DNA of 51,354 nucleotides from Caulobacteraceae bacterium (GTDB lineage: Bacteria; Pseudomonadota; Alphaproteobacteria; Caulobacterales; Caulobacteraceae), in assembly GCA_031291685.1 (NCBI GenBank), contig JARLIP010000172.1:1-51354 (forward strand), read 5' to 3'. The notes beneath the pieces were generated by a model, which did no database searches, had not been told where the DNA came from, and was given only the letters and a program-made list of their open reading frames with translations. Position numbers and translations under genes: made by a program. The stretch's first letter is position 1; the number at the start of each line of letters is the position of its first letter. Positions 19,616-29,088 of this stretch are shown piece after piece.

Positions 19616-20830
19616 GCCAGGCTCCACCCGCAACCGAGACGCCGACCTTCTCGCCCATCATAGTGGCCTGGCTGGTGGTCGCCGGAGTGTTCGCCTTTTG
19701 CGCCTTCGTGGTGCTCAGCGCCTTCGCCCCGGATCTGGAAGGCGGGCTCGACGGCGCCCCCCACGCCCTGTCGCGATCCGCGGTCGGCTATGCCGGCCTG
19801 GTGCGGCTGCTCAAGGCCGAGGGGGAGATCGCCCTGATCAGCCGCCGCGAGCCGGCCCGGGGCGAGGCTCCGCCGGCCCTGACCGTGGTCACCCCCAGTG
19901 TGGCCTCCGACGGCGACGCCCTCAAGACCCGGATCGCCCAGGGCCGGGTGCTGATCATCCTGCCCAAATGGGCGGTCACCCCCGATCCGGCCAATCCGGG
20001 TTGGGTGCGGCCGTTCGGCCTCTATAAGGACGACCAGATCCGGCTGCTGCTGAAGGCCGCGCTGGGCACGGTGAGGACCGCGCAGCGCCCTGACCGGGGC
20101 GCCGTGCGTCTGGCCGGCGACAGCGCGCCCGCCGCCGGCATGGTCACAGGCCCCATCGACCATCTGCAGACCATCGTGGCGGCGGAAAACCTCGATCCGA
20201 TCCTGTCCGATCCCCGGGGCGGAGTGGTGCTGGCCGCCACCGACGACCACCGGATCTATGTCCTGTCCGACCCGGACCTGCTCAACACCCAGGGGCTGAA
20301 ATCCCTGGCCAACGCCCGGGTGGCCAGCGCCCTGATCCGGGGCCTGAAGGTCAATGCCGGCGGGCTCGTGTTCGACGTCACCGTCAATGGCTACAACAGC
20401 CCCCCCAGCCTGCTCAAGCTGGCCTTCCAGCCGCCCTTCGTCGGCGCCACCCTGTGCCTGTTCGCCGCCGCCCTGCTGATGGGCCTGCATGGCGCCAATC
20501 GCTTCGGCGCCCCGCGCCGGGTGGGGCGGGCCATCGCCCTGGGCAAGCTGGCCCTGGCCGACAATTCCGCGGCCCTGATCCGACTGGCCCGGCGGGAGCA
20601 CCGGATGGCGCCCCGCTATCTGGACCTGACCCGGGAGGCCGTGATCAAGGCCCTGGGGATCGGCCGCCTCTCCAGCGCCGAGGCCGACGCCGTGCTCGAC
20701 CGCATCGCCGAACAGATCGGCGCCAAGGACCGTATCGCCGACCTGACCAAGACGGCCGCCGCCGCCAAGACCCCCGCCGACGCCGTCGCCGTCGCCCGGG
20801 ACCTGCATCATTGGAGACTGGAGATGACTC

Positions 20831-20844
<14 letters not shown>
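19612..20844 (+). CDS. DUF4350 domain-containing protein
   Basis: N-terminal TM, LSRSAVGYAGLVRLLKAEGEIALISRRE, C-terminal TM; context between DUF4129-like and MoxR genes. Confidence 0.7.
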
Positions 20845-21787
<943 letters not shown>

Positions 21788-21803
21788 GCGAGCCCCTCGC
21801 CCC

Positions 21804-23120
21804 ATGCTGATCTATCCCACCGCCCGGGCCGTATTCGCGGCCGCGATCGGCGCGCCGGTTGCGGCGGCGGCGGCCATGGCCGCGCCCCAGGCCTGGCTGA
21901 TCGGACCGGCGTGGCTGATCCTGGTCCTGGCCCTGGTCCTGATCGATGCGGGGCTGGCGGCCAAGCCCAGCGGCGCGAGCCTCAGCCTGACCACGCCCGC
22001 CGCCCTGCCCATCGGCGGCGAGGGCGAGGCCCTGGTCCAGGCGGTATTCGATCGCCGGAGCGCGCCGACCAAGGTCGAGTTCGCCATGGAGGGCGATCCG
22101 CGCCTGACCGTCGAGCCCGAGCGGCGGGTGGCGGCGGTGTCCGAACGCATGGCCGGGGCGCGCCTGGGTCTGAGGCCGGTCCGGCGCGGAACCGCGATCC
22201 TGCCGCGGGTCTGGGCGCGGTGGCGCGGCCCCCTGGGCCTGGTCTGGCTGCAAAAGACCGAAATGACGGCCCGGGCCGTGCCGGTGACGCTGAATATCGG
22301 GGGGATCAAGGACGAGGCCATGCGCCTGTTCTCCCGCCAGGCCCTGAGCGGGGCGCGGGTCCAGCCGGACCTGGGCGGCGGGGCCGAGTTTCACGCCCTG
22401 CGCGGCTTCCTGCCCGGCATGGACCGGCGGACCATCGACTGGAAGCAGTCCGCCCGCCACGGCCTGCTGCTGGCCAAGGAATTTCGCGCCGAGCGCAACC
22501 ACCATGTGATCCTGGCGGTGGATACGGGGCGGTTGATGTGCGAGCCCGTGGCCGGGGCGCCTCGGGTGGACCACGCCCTGAACGCCGCCCTGCTCCTGGC
22601 CTTCGTCAGCCTCAAGAACGGCGACCGGGTGGGGATGTTCGGGTTCGACGCCAAGCCGAACCTGGCCACCGGGGTGCTGGCCGGGACTGGCGGCTTTGCT
22701 CACCTGCAGCATCTGGCCGCCGCCATCGACTATAGCGAGGCGGAGACCAACTACACCCTGGGCCTGACCGCCCTGGCGGCGCGGCTGCAACGCCGCTCCC
22801 TGGTGGTGGTGTTCACCGATTTCGCCGACACCACCAGCGCCGAGCTGATGCTGGACAATGTCGGCCGGCTGCTGGGCCAGCATCTGGTGCTGTTCATCGT
22901 CATGCGCGACGACGAGCTGGAGACCCTGGTCCGCCGCACCCCGCTCACCCCCCAGGACGTCTCCCGCGCCGCCGTGGCCGCCGCCCTTTTGCGCGAGCGC
23001 GAACTGGTGATCGAGCGGCTGCGGCGCCTTGGGGTGGAGATCCTGGAGGCGCCCGCCGACCGTATCGGGCCGGCGCTGCTCTCGCGCTATTTCGACATCA
23101 AGCGGCGGGGGGTGCTGTGA
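21804..23120 (+). CDS. DUF58 domain-containing protein
   Basis: FHALRGFLPGMDRRTIDWKQSARHGLLLAKEFRAERNHHVILAVDTGRLM: DUF58 signature. Confidence 0.93.
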   Translation: MLIYPTARAVFAAAIGAPVAAAAAMAAPQAWLIGPAWLILVLALVLIDAGLAAKPSGASLSLTTPAALPIGGEGEALVQAVFDRRSAPTKVEFAMEGDPRLTVEPERRVAAVSERMAGARLGLRPVRRGTAILPRVWARWRGPLGLVWLQKTEMTARAVPVTLNIGGIKDEAMRLFSRQALSGARVQPDLGGGAEFHALRGFLPGMDRRTIDWKQSARHGLLLAKEFRAERNHHVILAVDTGRLMCEPVAGAPRVDHALNAALLLAFVSLKNGDRVGMFGFDAKPNLATGVLAGTGGFAHLQHLAAAIDYSEAETNYTLGLTALAARLQRRSLVVVFTDFADTTSAELMLDNVGRLLGQHLVLFIVMRDDELETLVRRTPLTPQDVSRAAVAAALLRERELVIERLRRLGVEILEAPADRIGPALLSRYFDIKRRGVL

Positions 23121-23137
23121 GCGGGATCATGCGATGG

Positions 23138-23295
23138 AACCCTTCCCCCTCGATGGGGGAAGGGCAGGGTTGGGGGTGCGCGCGGACAGATCGGGCGAAT
23201 GGCGCGGTTTGGCGCCGGCGCCCATCGGCGTCCATCCGGCGACTGATCGCCAACACCCCCATCCCAACCCTTCCCCCATTGAGGGGGAAGGGCTT
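23138..23295. repeat. Paired REP-type palindromes in inverted orientation inside the MoxR operon
   Basis: AACCCTTCCCCCTCGATGGGGGAAGGGCAGGGTTGGGGGTG and, inverted, CACCCCCATCCCAACCCTTCCCCCATTGAGGGGGAAGGGC. Confidence 0.8.
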
Positions 23296-23309
23296 TATCG
23301 GGTGCGCCC

Positions 23310-24320
23310 ATGGCTGAGTTGAGGCTGAAGAGTTCGCGCTTCCGCGCCGAGCGGGAGGCCGACTGGCGCAGGCTGGAGAGCCTGTTGTCTCGAGCGGAAC
23401 GCAACGCCGCCGGCCTGTCCGACGAGGACCTGCTGGCCGCGCCCCTGCTCTACCGCTCGGCGTTGTCGTCCCTGTCCGTGGCCCGGGCGACGTCCCTGGA
23501 CCAGAGCCTGGTGGACTATCTGGAGAGCCTGAGCACCCGGGCCTATTTCTTCATCTATGGCGCCCGCGCCCGGGTGACCGAACGGATCGCCCAGTTCTTC
23601 GCCCGGGACTGGCCGGACGCGGCCAAGGCGCTTTGGCGCGAGACCCTGGTCTGCTTCCTGTTGATGGTGCTGGGCATAGCCGTGGGCCTGATCCTGTGCC
23701 TGCGCGATCCCGACTGGTTCGCCGCCTTTGTCCCGGCGCAGTTGATCCAGGGCCGGGGCCCCGCCGCCTCGGCCGCGGCCCTTCGCGCCACCCTGTTCAG
23801 CAGTGGGCACGGCCATCAGGAATGGCTGACCACCTTCGCCACCTATCTTTTCACCCACAACGCCAGCGTCGCCCTGATGGCCTTCGCCCTGGGGTTCGCC
23901 CTTTGCGCGCCCACCGCCATGCTGGTGACCGCCAATGGTCTGACCATGGGCGCCTTCACAGCCGTGTTCATCTCCCACGGCCTGGGGGTGGAGGCCGTCG
24001 GCTGGCTGATGATCCACGGGGTGACCGAGAACTTCGCCATCACCCTGGCCGGGGCGGCCGGAATGCGGATCGGCTGGAGCCTGGCCTTTCCCGGCGAGCG
24101 CACCCGCCTGGACGCCGCCGCCGCCGCGGGACGCGGCGCCTCCATCGTCATGGGCGGGGTGCTGGTGATGCTGTTCTGCGCCGGCCTGCTGGAGGGGATT
24201 GGCCGGCAGGTGATCCAGGTCACCTGGATCCGCTACGCCATCGGCCTGGGGACCGGCGTGCTCTGGCTGGCCTATCTCTACGGGCCGCGCGCTATCCGGC
24301 GGAGGACGGCCCTTGGCTAA
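23310..24320 (+). CDS. Stage II sporulation protein M (SpoIIM)-family membrane protein
   Basis: FSSGHGHQEWLTTFATYLFTHNASVALMAFALGFALCAPTAMLVTANGLTMGAFTAVFISHGL...WLMIHGVTENFAITLAGAAG; SpoIIM/DUF95 pattern. Confidence 0.88.
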   Translation: MAELRLKSSRFRAEREADWRRLESLLSRAERNAAGLSDEDLLAAPLLYRSALSSLSVARATSLDQSLVDYLESLSTRAYFFIYGARARVTERIAQFFARDWPDAAKALWRETLVCFLLMVLGIAVGLILCLRDPDWFAAFVPAQLIQGRGPAASAAALRATLFSSGHGHQEWLTTFATYLFTHNASVALMAFALGFALCAPTAMLVTANGLTMGAFTAVFISHGLGVEAVGWLMIHGVTENFAITLAGAAGMRIGWSLAFPGERTRLDAAAAAGRGASIVMGGVLVMLFCAGLLEGIGRQVIQVTWIRYAIGLGTGVLWLAYLYGPRAIRRRTALG

Positions 24321-25215
24321 GGTCGCCAAAGTCAGGACCCGTCCGACCCGCCCGTCACAGCCGGCCTCGCCGGAGCGTCATCTGATCACCCCGGAAGGCG
24401 TGGACCTGCGCCTAACCCTGGCCTCGGCCGGCGAGCGGGCGGGGGCCTTCCTGATCGACATCGCCATCCTGGCCGGCAGCCTGATCGTTTTCACCATCGT
24501 CGCGGCCCTGGCCGCGATCGGAGCCAAGGGCCAGGGCGCGCCCTTCATCGCCGCCATCTGGCTGATCGGCGCCTTCGTGCTGCGCAATCTCTATTTCATC
24601 CTGTTCGAGCTGACGCCCCGGGCGGCCACCCCCGGCAAGCGGATCCTGGGGCTGCGGGTGGCGGCGCGGAACGGCGGGCGGCTGACGGCGGACGCCATCT
24701 TCGGCCGCAACGCCATGCGCGAGCTGGAGGTGTTCCTGCCCCTGACCTTCCTGCTGGTCCAGGCCGGGGCTATCGACGCCTGGATCTCCCTGATGGGCCT
24801 GATCTGGTCCGGGGTGTTCCTGCTGCTGCCCGTGTTCAACCGCGACCGGCTGCGGGCCGGCGACATCGCGGCCGGAACCTGGGTGGTCAAGGCGCCCAAG
24901 CGCAAGTTGCTGCCGGACCTGGCCGAGCGGGACCTGACCCCCAGCCGGGTGATCCAGTTCACCCCCGACCAGCTGGACGCTTATGGCATCAAGGAACTGC
25001 ACGTGCTGGAGGACGTCCTGCGCCGCTACGAGTCCAAGACGGTCAAGGCCGTGGCCGAGCGGATCCGGGGCAAGATCGGCTGGCCGGAGGGTTCGGGCGA
25101 AGGGGATGGCGAATTCCTGGACGCCTATTACCGCGCCCTTCGCGGACGCCTGGAGTCCCGCCTGCTGTTCGGCCGCCGCCGCATCGACAAGTTCGACCGG
25201 GATGAAGGCGCATGA
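24313..25215 (+). CDS. RDD family membrane protein
   Basis: LASAGERAGAFLIDIAILAGSLIVF, LFELTPRAATPGKRILGLRVAARNGGRLTADAIFGRNAMRELE. Confidence 0.88.
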   Translation: MAKVAKVRTRPTRPSQPASPERHLITPEGVDLRLTLASAGERAGAFLIDIAILAGSLIVFTIVAALAAIGAKGQGAPFIAAIWLIGAFVLRNLYFILFELTPRAATPGKRILGLRVAARNGGRLTADAIFGRNAMRELEVFLPLTFLLVQAGAIDAWISLMGLIWSGVFLLLPVFNRDRLRAGDIAAGTWVVKAPKRKLLPDLAERDLTPSRVIQFTPDQLDAYGIKELHVLEDVLRRYESKTVKAVAERIRGKIGWPEGSGEGDGEFLDAYYRALRGRLESRLLFGRRRIDKFDRDEGA

Positions 25216-25526
25216 AACGGGCGCTTCTCTATGTGCGCTTGACCGCGATCGTGATCGTGACGTGCGGCCTTATCTTCGCCTTGGCCGCGCCCCTTCACAC
25301 AATCTCGATCAAGGTCGATCTGCCGCCGGCCGCGGTCGGGCCAGAGTCCGAACGGGCCAAGGCCTCGCCAGCAGCCTCACGGGCCGAACCCTATTTCGCC
25401 CTGGTCGGCCAGGGCTTCGAAGCCCTGGTGATCATCGGCATCCTCGCCGACGGGGTCTTCACCGCGCGCTATCTGATCCGGCGGTATCGCTGGGAGACCG
25501 AGACCAGGCAGGACGAGCCGCAGTAA
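25212..25526 (+). CDS. Hypothetical membrane protein, tail of operon
   Basis: ATGA overlap with RDD gene; two hydrophobic segments. Confidence 0.5.
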   Translation: MKRALLYVRLTAIVIVTCGLIFALAAPLHTISIKVDLPPAAVGPESERAKASPAASRAEPYFALVGQGFEALVIIGILADGVFTARYLIRRYRWETETRQDEPQ

Positions 25527-25547
25527 GGCGCACCCCCGCCAGTTATT

Positions 25548-25586
25548 TTACCCGGATATTATTTACATCTCGAATTACCCGGGTAA
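25548..25586. promoter_or_regulatory. Operator-like array: TTACCCGG half-site and 12-bp palindrome TTACCCGGGTAA upstream of DUF2239 gene
   Basis: TTACCCGG at 25548-25555; TTACCCGGGTAA at 25575-25586; 27-bp phasing; AT-rich between. Confidence 0.55.
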
Positions 25587-25611
25587 AACCTCTCCTCGAG
25601 AGGACCTCACC

Positions 25612-26145
25612 ATGGGCGCCGACAAAACCTTCACCGCCTTCCTGGGCCACCAACGCCTGGGTAGCGGACATCTGGACGAAATCCTGGACCTGATCCGGGA
25701 CCAGGGCGTTCTCGGCGCCCTCGTCTTCGCCGATGACACCGGCGATCTGGTCAAGCTCAGCACCGCCGCCGAGGTTGAGGCCGCCCTGGCCGCGCAGGAG
25801 CCCCAGTCCCGACCCTCGGCGTCCACGCCCGTGGAGATGACGACGCGCTTCCTGCCCCGCCATCTCCGTTGGCTGGAGGCCCAGCCCGGCGGCCCCGCCG
25901 CGGCCCTGCGACGTCTGGTGGACGCCGCCCGCCACGGGGATGGCGATCCCGCGCGGCGGGCCAAGGAGGCGGCCTATCGGTTCATCTCGATGACGGCTGG
26001 AGACCTGCCCGGTTTCGAGGCCGCCACCCGGGCCCTATTCGCAGGGGACCGAAGCGCCTTTAACAGCGCCATCGAGGCCTGGCCGGGGGATCTTGGCGAC
26101 TATGGCCGCCGGCTCGCCCTGCCCGCGCTCAATCCCGCCCCTTGA
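25612..26145 (+). CDS. DUF2239 family protein
   Basis: TFTAFLGHQRLGSGHLDEILDLIRDQGVLGALVFADDTGDLVKL ... MTTRFLPRHLRWLEAQPGGPAAALRRLVDAAR: DUF2239 pattern. Confidence 0.8.
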   Translation: MGADKTFTAFLGHQRLGSGHLDEILDLIRDQGVLGALVFADDTGDLVKLSTAAEVEAALAAQEPQSRPSASTPVEMTTRFLPRHLRWLEAQPGGPAAALRRLVDAARHGDGDPARRAKEAAYRFISMTAGDLPGFEAATRALFAGDRSAFNSAIEAWPGDLGDYGRRLALPALNPAP

Positions 26146-26199
26146 CCCAAACCGCCGGCCGGGCATGGTCGCGACCCTGAAGAGCGCAGGAGTTCGCCC

Positions 26200-26499
26200 A
26201 TGTCCCGCCCACCCCGTCTCGGCGCCGCCGCCGTCCTGCCGAACCTGCCCGGCTGGGCCGAGGCGCCTGACCAGGACGCCATCGTCAAGACCTTCAAGTT
26301 CAAGGACTTCAACGCCGCCTTCGGCTTCATGACCCGCGTCGCCCTGGCCGCGGAAAAGCTCGACCACCATCCCGAATGGTTCAATGTTTACAACCGCGTC
26401 GAGGTGCGCCTGACCACCCATGACGCCGGCGGGGTGACCGAACTGGACGTGGCCATGGCGAAGATCATGGACGAAGCGGCCCCAGCCGGTTCAAACTAG
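26200..26499 (+). CDS. phhB: 4a-hydroxytetrahydrobiopterin dehydratase (pterin-4a-carbinolamine dehydratase)
   Basis: [68 protein letters not shown] motif with HHPEW and TTHDAGG. Confidence 0.93.
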   Translation: MSRPPRLGAAAVLPNLPGWAEAPDQDAIVKTFKFKDFNAAFGFMTRVALAAEKLDHHPEWFNVYNRVEVRLTTHDAGGVTELDVAMAKIMDEAAPAGSN

Positions 26500-26530
26500 T
26501 GTTTGAACCATAGATCTGGAGGAGACACCC

Positions 26531-27319
26531 ATGGCGCAGAGCGCAGGCGGCCGCGTGGCCGGCAAGAAGGCTTTCATCACCGGCGGCGCCCAGGGGCTGG
26601 GCGCGGCGGCGGCGTGGCGGCTGGCCGAGGAAGGCGCCAAGGTCAGCCTGGCCGACATCAACCATGAAGGCGCGAAGCAGACCGCCGAGGCGATCAACGC
26701 CGCCCTGGGCGCCGGAACCGCCTTCGCCTTTCCCCTGGACGTGACCAAGGAAGAGCAGTGGACCTACGCCCTGGAAGAGGCCGACTCGGCCATGGGCGGC
26801 ATCTCGGTCCTGCTCAACAACGCCGGCATCTCCATCGGCGGCGACATCGAGCACCTGTCCCTCGATGACTGGAAGAAGGTGATGAGCGTCAATGTGGACT
26901 CGGTGTTCCTGGGAACCAAGCACGCCCTGAAATATCTGCGCCAGAACCAGCCCGGCTCGATCATCAACATCTCGTCCATCGCCGGCCTGATCGCGGCGCA
27001 CAATTCGCCCTCCTATAACGCCTCCAAGGCGGCGGTCTGGCTCCTGTCCAAGAGCATCGCCCTGCATTGCGCCAAGCAGAAGCTGGACGTGCGCTCCAAC
27101 TCCATCCACCCGACCTTCATCGACACGCCGATCCTGGATCCCCTGCGGCAGATGTTCGGCAAGGAAGAGGCCGAGGCCAAGCTGGCCCGTCAGGTGCCTC
27201 TGGGTCGGATCGGCGAGCCGCGGGACATCGCCAATGCGGTGCTTTACCTGGCCTCGGACGAGAGCCGCTTCATGACCGGCGCCGAACTGAAGCTGGATGG
27301 CGGCATTTCGGCCATGTAA
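26531..27319 (+). CDS. SDR family oxidoreductase
   Basis: GKKAFITGGAQGLGAAAAWRLAEEGAKV, LLNNAGIS, IINISSIAGLIAAHNSPSYNASKAAVWLL, FMTGAELKLDGGISAM. Confidence 0.95.
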   Translation: MAQSAGGRVAGKKAFITGGAQGLGAAAAWRLAEEGAKVSLADINHEGAKQTAEAINAALGAGTAFAFPLDVTKEEQWTYALEEADSAMGGISVLLNNAGISIGGDIEHLSLDDWKKVMSVNVDSVFLGTKHALKYLRQNQPGSIINISSIAGLIAAHNSPSYNASKAAVWLLSKSIALHCAKQKLDVRSNSIHPTFIDTPILDPLRQMFGKEEAEAKLARQVPLGRIGEPRDIANAVLYLASDESRFMTGAELKLDGGISAM

Positions 27320-27342
27320 CGCAAAGTTCGCTGCTGGGCCGT

Positions 27343-27741
27343 TCAGTTGACCAGGATCGTGCCCAGCAGCAGCTTGCCCCCCGGCTTGCCCAGCACCCGG
27401 TCGGTCTCCTTTTGCAGGACCCGGGCGATGTAGTCGGCGTCCGGGGCTCCACCCGGGCCCAGGCCCGAGGCGTAGGCCTGCAGCATCTGGATATAGGCGG
27501 CCCGCAGGCGGGGCAGGGAGATCTGGGCCTTGGCCCGCAGGGCGCCGTCCGGAATGTCCACCCCGACCTCAACGGTCATCACCCCACGATGGCCGTCCCC
27601 CCGCAGGACAGTGGCGGTCAGGGTCGACATCTGCACGAAGGTGATGCCGCCCCCCTTCTTCTTCTCTTCACCGGCCATGGCCAGGCCCGGGCCGGCGATC
27701 AGGGCGAGAGTCAGAAACATGAAGGTGCGACGGGACGTCAT
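27343..27741 (-). CDS. Conserved hypothetical exported protein
   Basis: MTSRRTFMFLTLALIAGPGLAMAGEEKKKG signal peptide (Tat-like SRRTFMF), conserved-looking 130-aa body. Confidence 0.6.
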   Translation of the reverse strand: MTSRRTFMFLTLALIAGPGLAMAGEEKKKGGGITFVQMSTLTATVLRGDGHRGVMTVEVGVDIPDGALRAKAQISLPRLRAAYIQMLQAYASGLGPGGAPDADYIARVLQKETDRVLGKPGGKLLLGTILVN

Positions 27742-27840
27742 GGGGCACGTTGTGGCGCGGGGGGAGTTGACGCCCCATTTACAGGACCGACGCGATCGGT
27801 TCTATCGAACCGGCGTTTCGTCGCGCCAAGGAAGGCCTAG

Positions 27841-28245
27841 ATGGCTCAGCATAATCTCTGGAGCGGCCTCAGCCGCGGGTTCATGGGCCATTGCCCCAAC
27901 TGCGGACAGGGCGCGCTGCTGCACAGCTACCTCAAGGTCACGCCCACCTGCGCGGCCTGCGGCCATGATAATGGCCGTTATCCCGCCGACGACGCGCCGC
28001 CCTATTTCACCATTCTGATCGTCGGCCACCTGGTGGTGCCGCCGCTGGTGCTGTTCCCGGGACTGTGGACCCTGTCGCCATTCCTCCTCCTGGGGGTCGC
28101 CCTGCCTCTGGTCGCCCTCCTGACCCTGGTGCTGCTGCCTCGGATCAAGGGCGCGGTGATCGGGGTGCAGTGGGCCATCACCAAGACCGAGGGCAAGGTC
28201 CCCGGCCAGAACGACGAAGGCGCCTGGGTCGAACCCAACCCCTGA
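27841..28245 (+). CDS. DUF983 domain-containing protein
   Basis: GLSRGFMGHCPNCGQGALLHSYLKVTPTCAACGHDNGRYPADDAPPYFTILIVGHLVVP: two CxxC motifs and TM helices of DUF983. Confidence 0.93.
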   Translation: MAQHNLWSGLSRGFMGHCPNCGQGALLHSYLKVTPTCAACGHDNGRYPADDAPPYFTILIVGHLVVPPLVLFPGLWTLSPFLLLGVALPLVALLTLVLLPRIKGAVIGVQWAITKTEGKVPGQNDEGAWVEPNP

Positions 28246-28321
28246 GAGGGGGAGCCAGAGTCAAATGTTTAAGCACGTTCCCATCGCAATACCGGCCCAC
28301 CTTTGCGGAACGCGCCCTGAC

Positions 28322-28498
28322 ACCAACGACCGTTGAGCTTGACCACTAGAGTCCGTGTTTCTCACCGTCATCCTCGACACGCAGTGTCGGGGATCCATGC
28401 CGCTCAAGCGACGCCGCGACGGGCTTTCAGACTGAGTCCCACGCGCGATGACCCGGCCTCGTTCACGGAATGGATCGCCGCAAGCGGCGATGACGGCC
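28322..28498 (+). repeat. MITE-like dispersed repeat, copy 2 (left terminus plus core)
   Basis: ACCAACGACCGTTGAGCTTGACCACTAGAGTCCG...CCGTCATCCTCGACACGCAGTGTCGGGGATCCATGCCG...ATGGATCGCCGCAAGCGGCGATGACGG. Confidence 0.8.
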
Positions 28499-28537
28499 AA
28501 GTTGGCTGCAGCTGTCGGCCGCAAAGGCCGATCCGCC

Positions 28538-28933
28538 CTAAGCGTCGACAATGGTCACGCCGACTGGCGCGAGAGCGATCCGCGCCAGCTTGAAGTGCTG
28601 CAGGCCGAACGGAATGGTCACGATCAGCAGCATCAGGACGACTCCGGCCACCAGATGGGCCAGGGCCAGGTACCAGCCCCCCAGCAGGAACCAGATCACA
28701 TTGAGCAGGAACCCGATCGGGCCGGTCCCCAGGTCCTGACGCCCGCTGACCAGGGAGCGATCCACCACACGGCGGCCGAAGGGCCACAGGGTGAACAGGC
28801 CGATACGCGCCGCGGCGGCGGCCCAGGGCAGGCCGACCACGGTCAAGGCCAGCAGGATGGCGCTGAAGAACCAGGCGACCCCAGCGACAAGGCCGCCGAA
28901 CACCAACCAGAGAAGATTCAGAACTACGGTCAT
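28538..28933 (-). CDS. YccF domain-containing membrane protein
   Basis: MTVVLNLLWLVFGGLVAGVAWFFSAILLALTVVGLPWAAAAARIGLFTLWPFGRRVVD...LLNVIWFLLGGWYLALAHLVAGVVLMLLIVTIPFGLQHFKLARIALAP. Confidence 0.92.
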   Translation of the reverse strand: MTVVLNLLWLVFGGLVAGVAWFFSAILLALTVVGLPWAAAAARIGLFTLWPFGRRVVDRSLVSGRQDLGTGPIGFLLNVIWFLLGGWYLALAHLVAGVVLMLLIVTIPFGLQHFKLARIALAPVGVTIVDA

Positions 28934-29088
28934 CGGCGGCTCCAGGGGCGAGGTCTTCGACAGTAACCGCTCCCCCGCGGCGGGAACACATCTGCGACAA
29001 TAGGTCGCGTACAATGGGCCCTAACATTAACGCGGCCTTCCGCCGCAGGAGTAGAAATTGCTTCCGACACCACGTGGAAACGAGGCCG

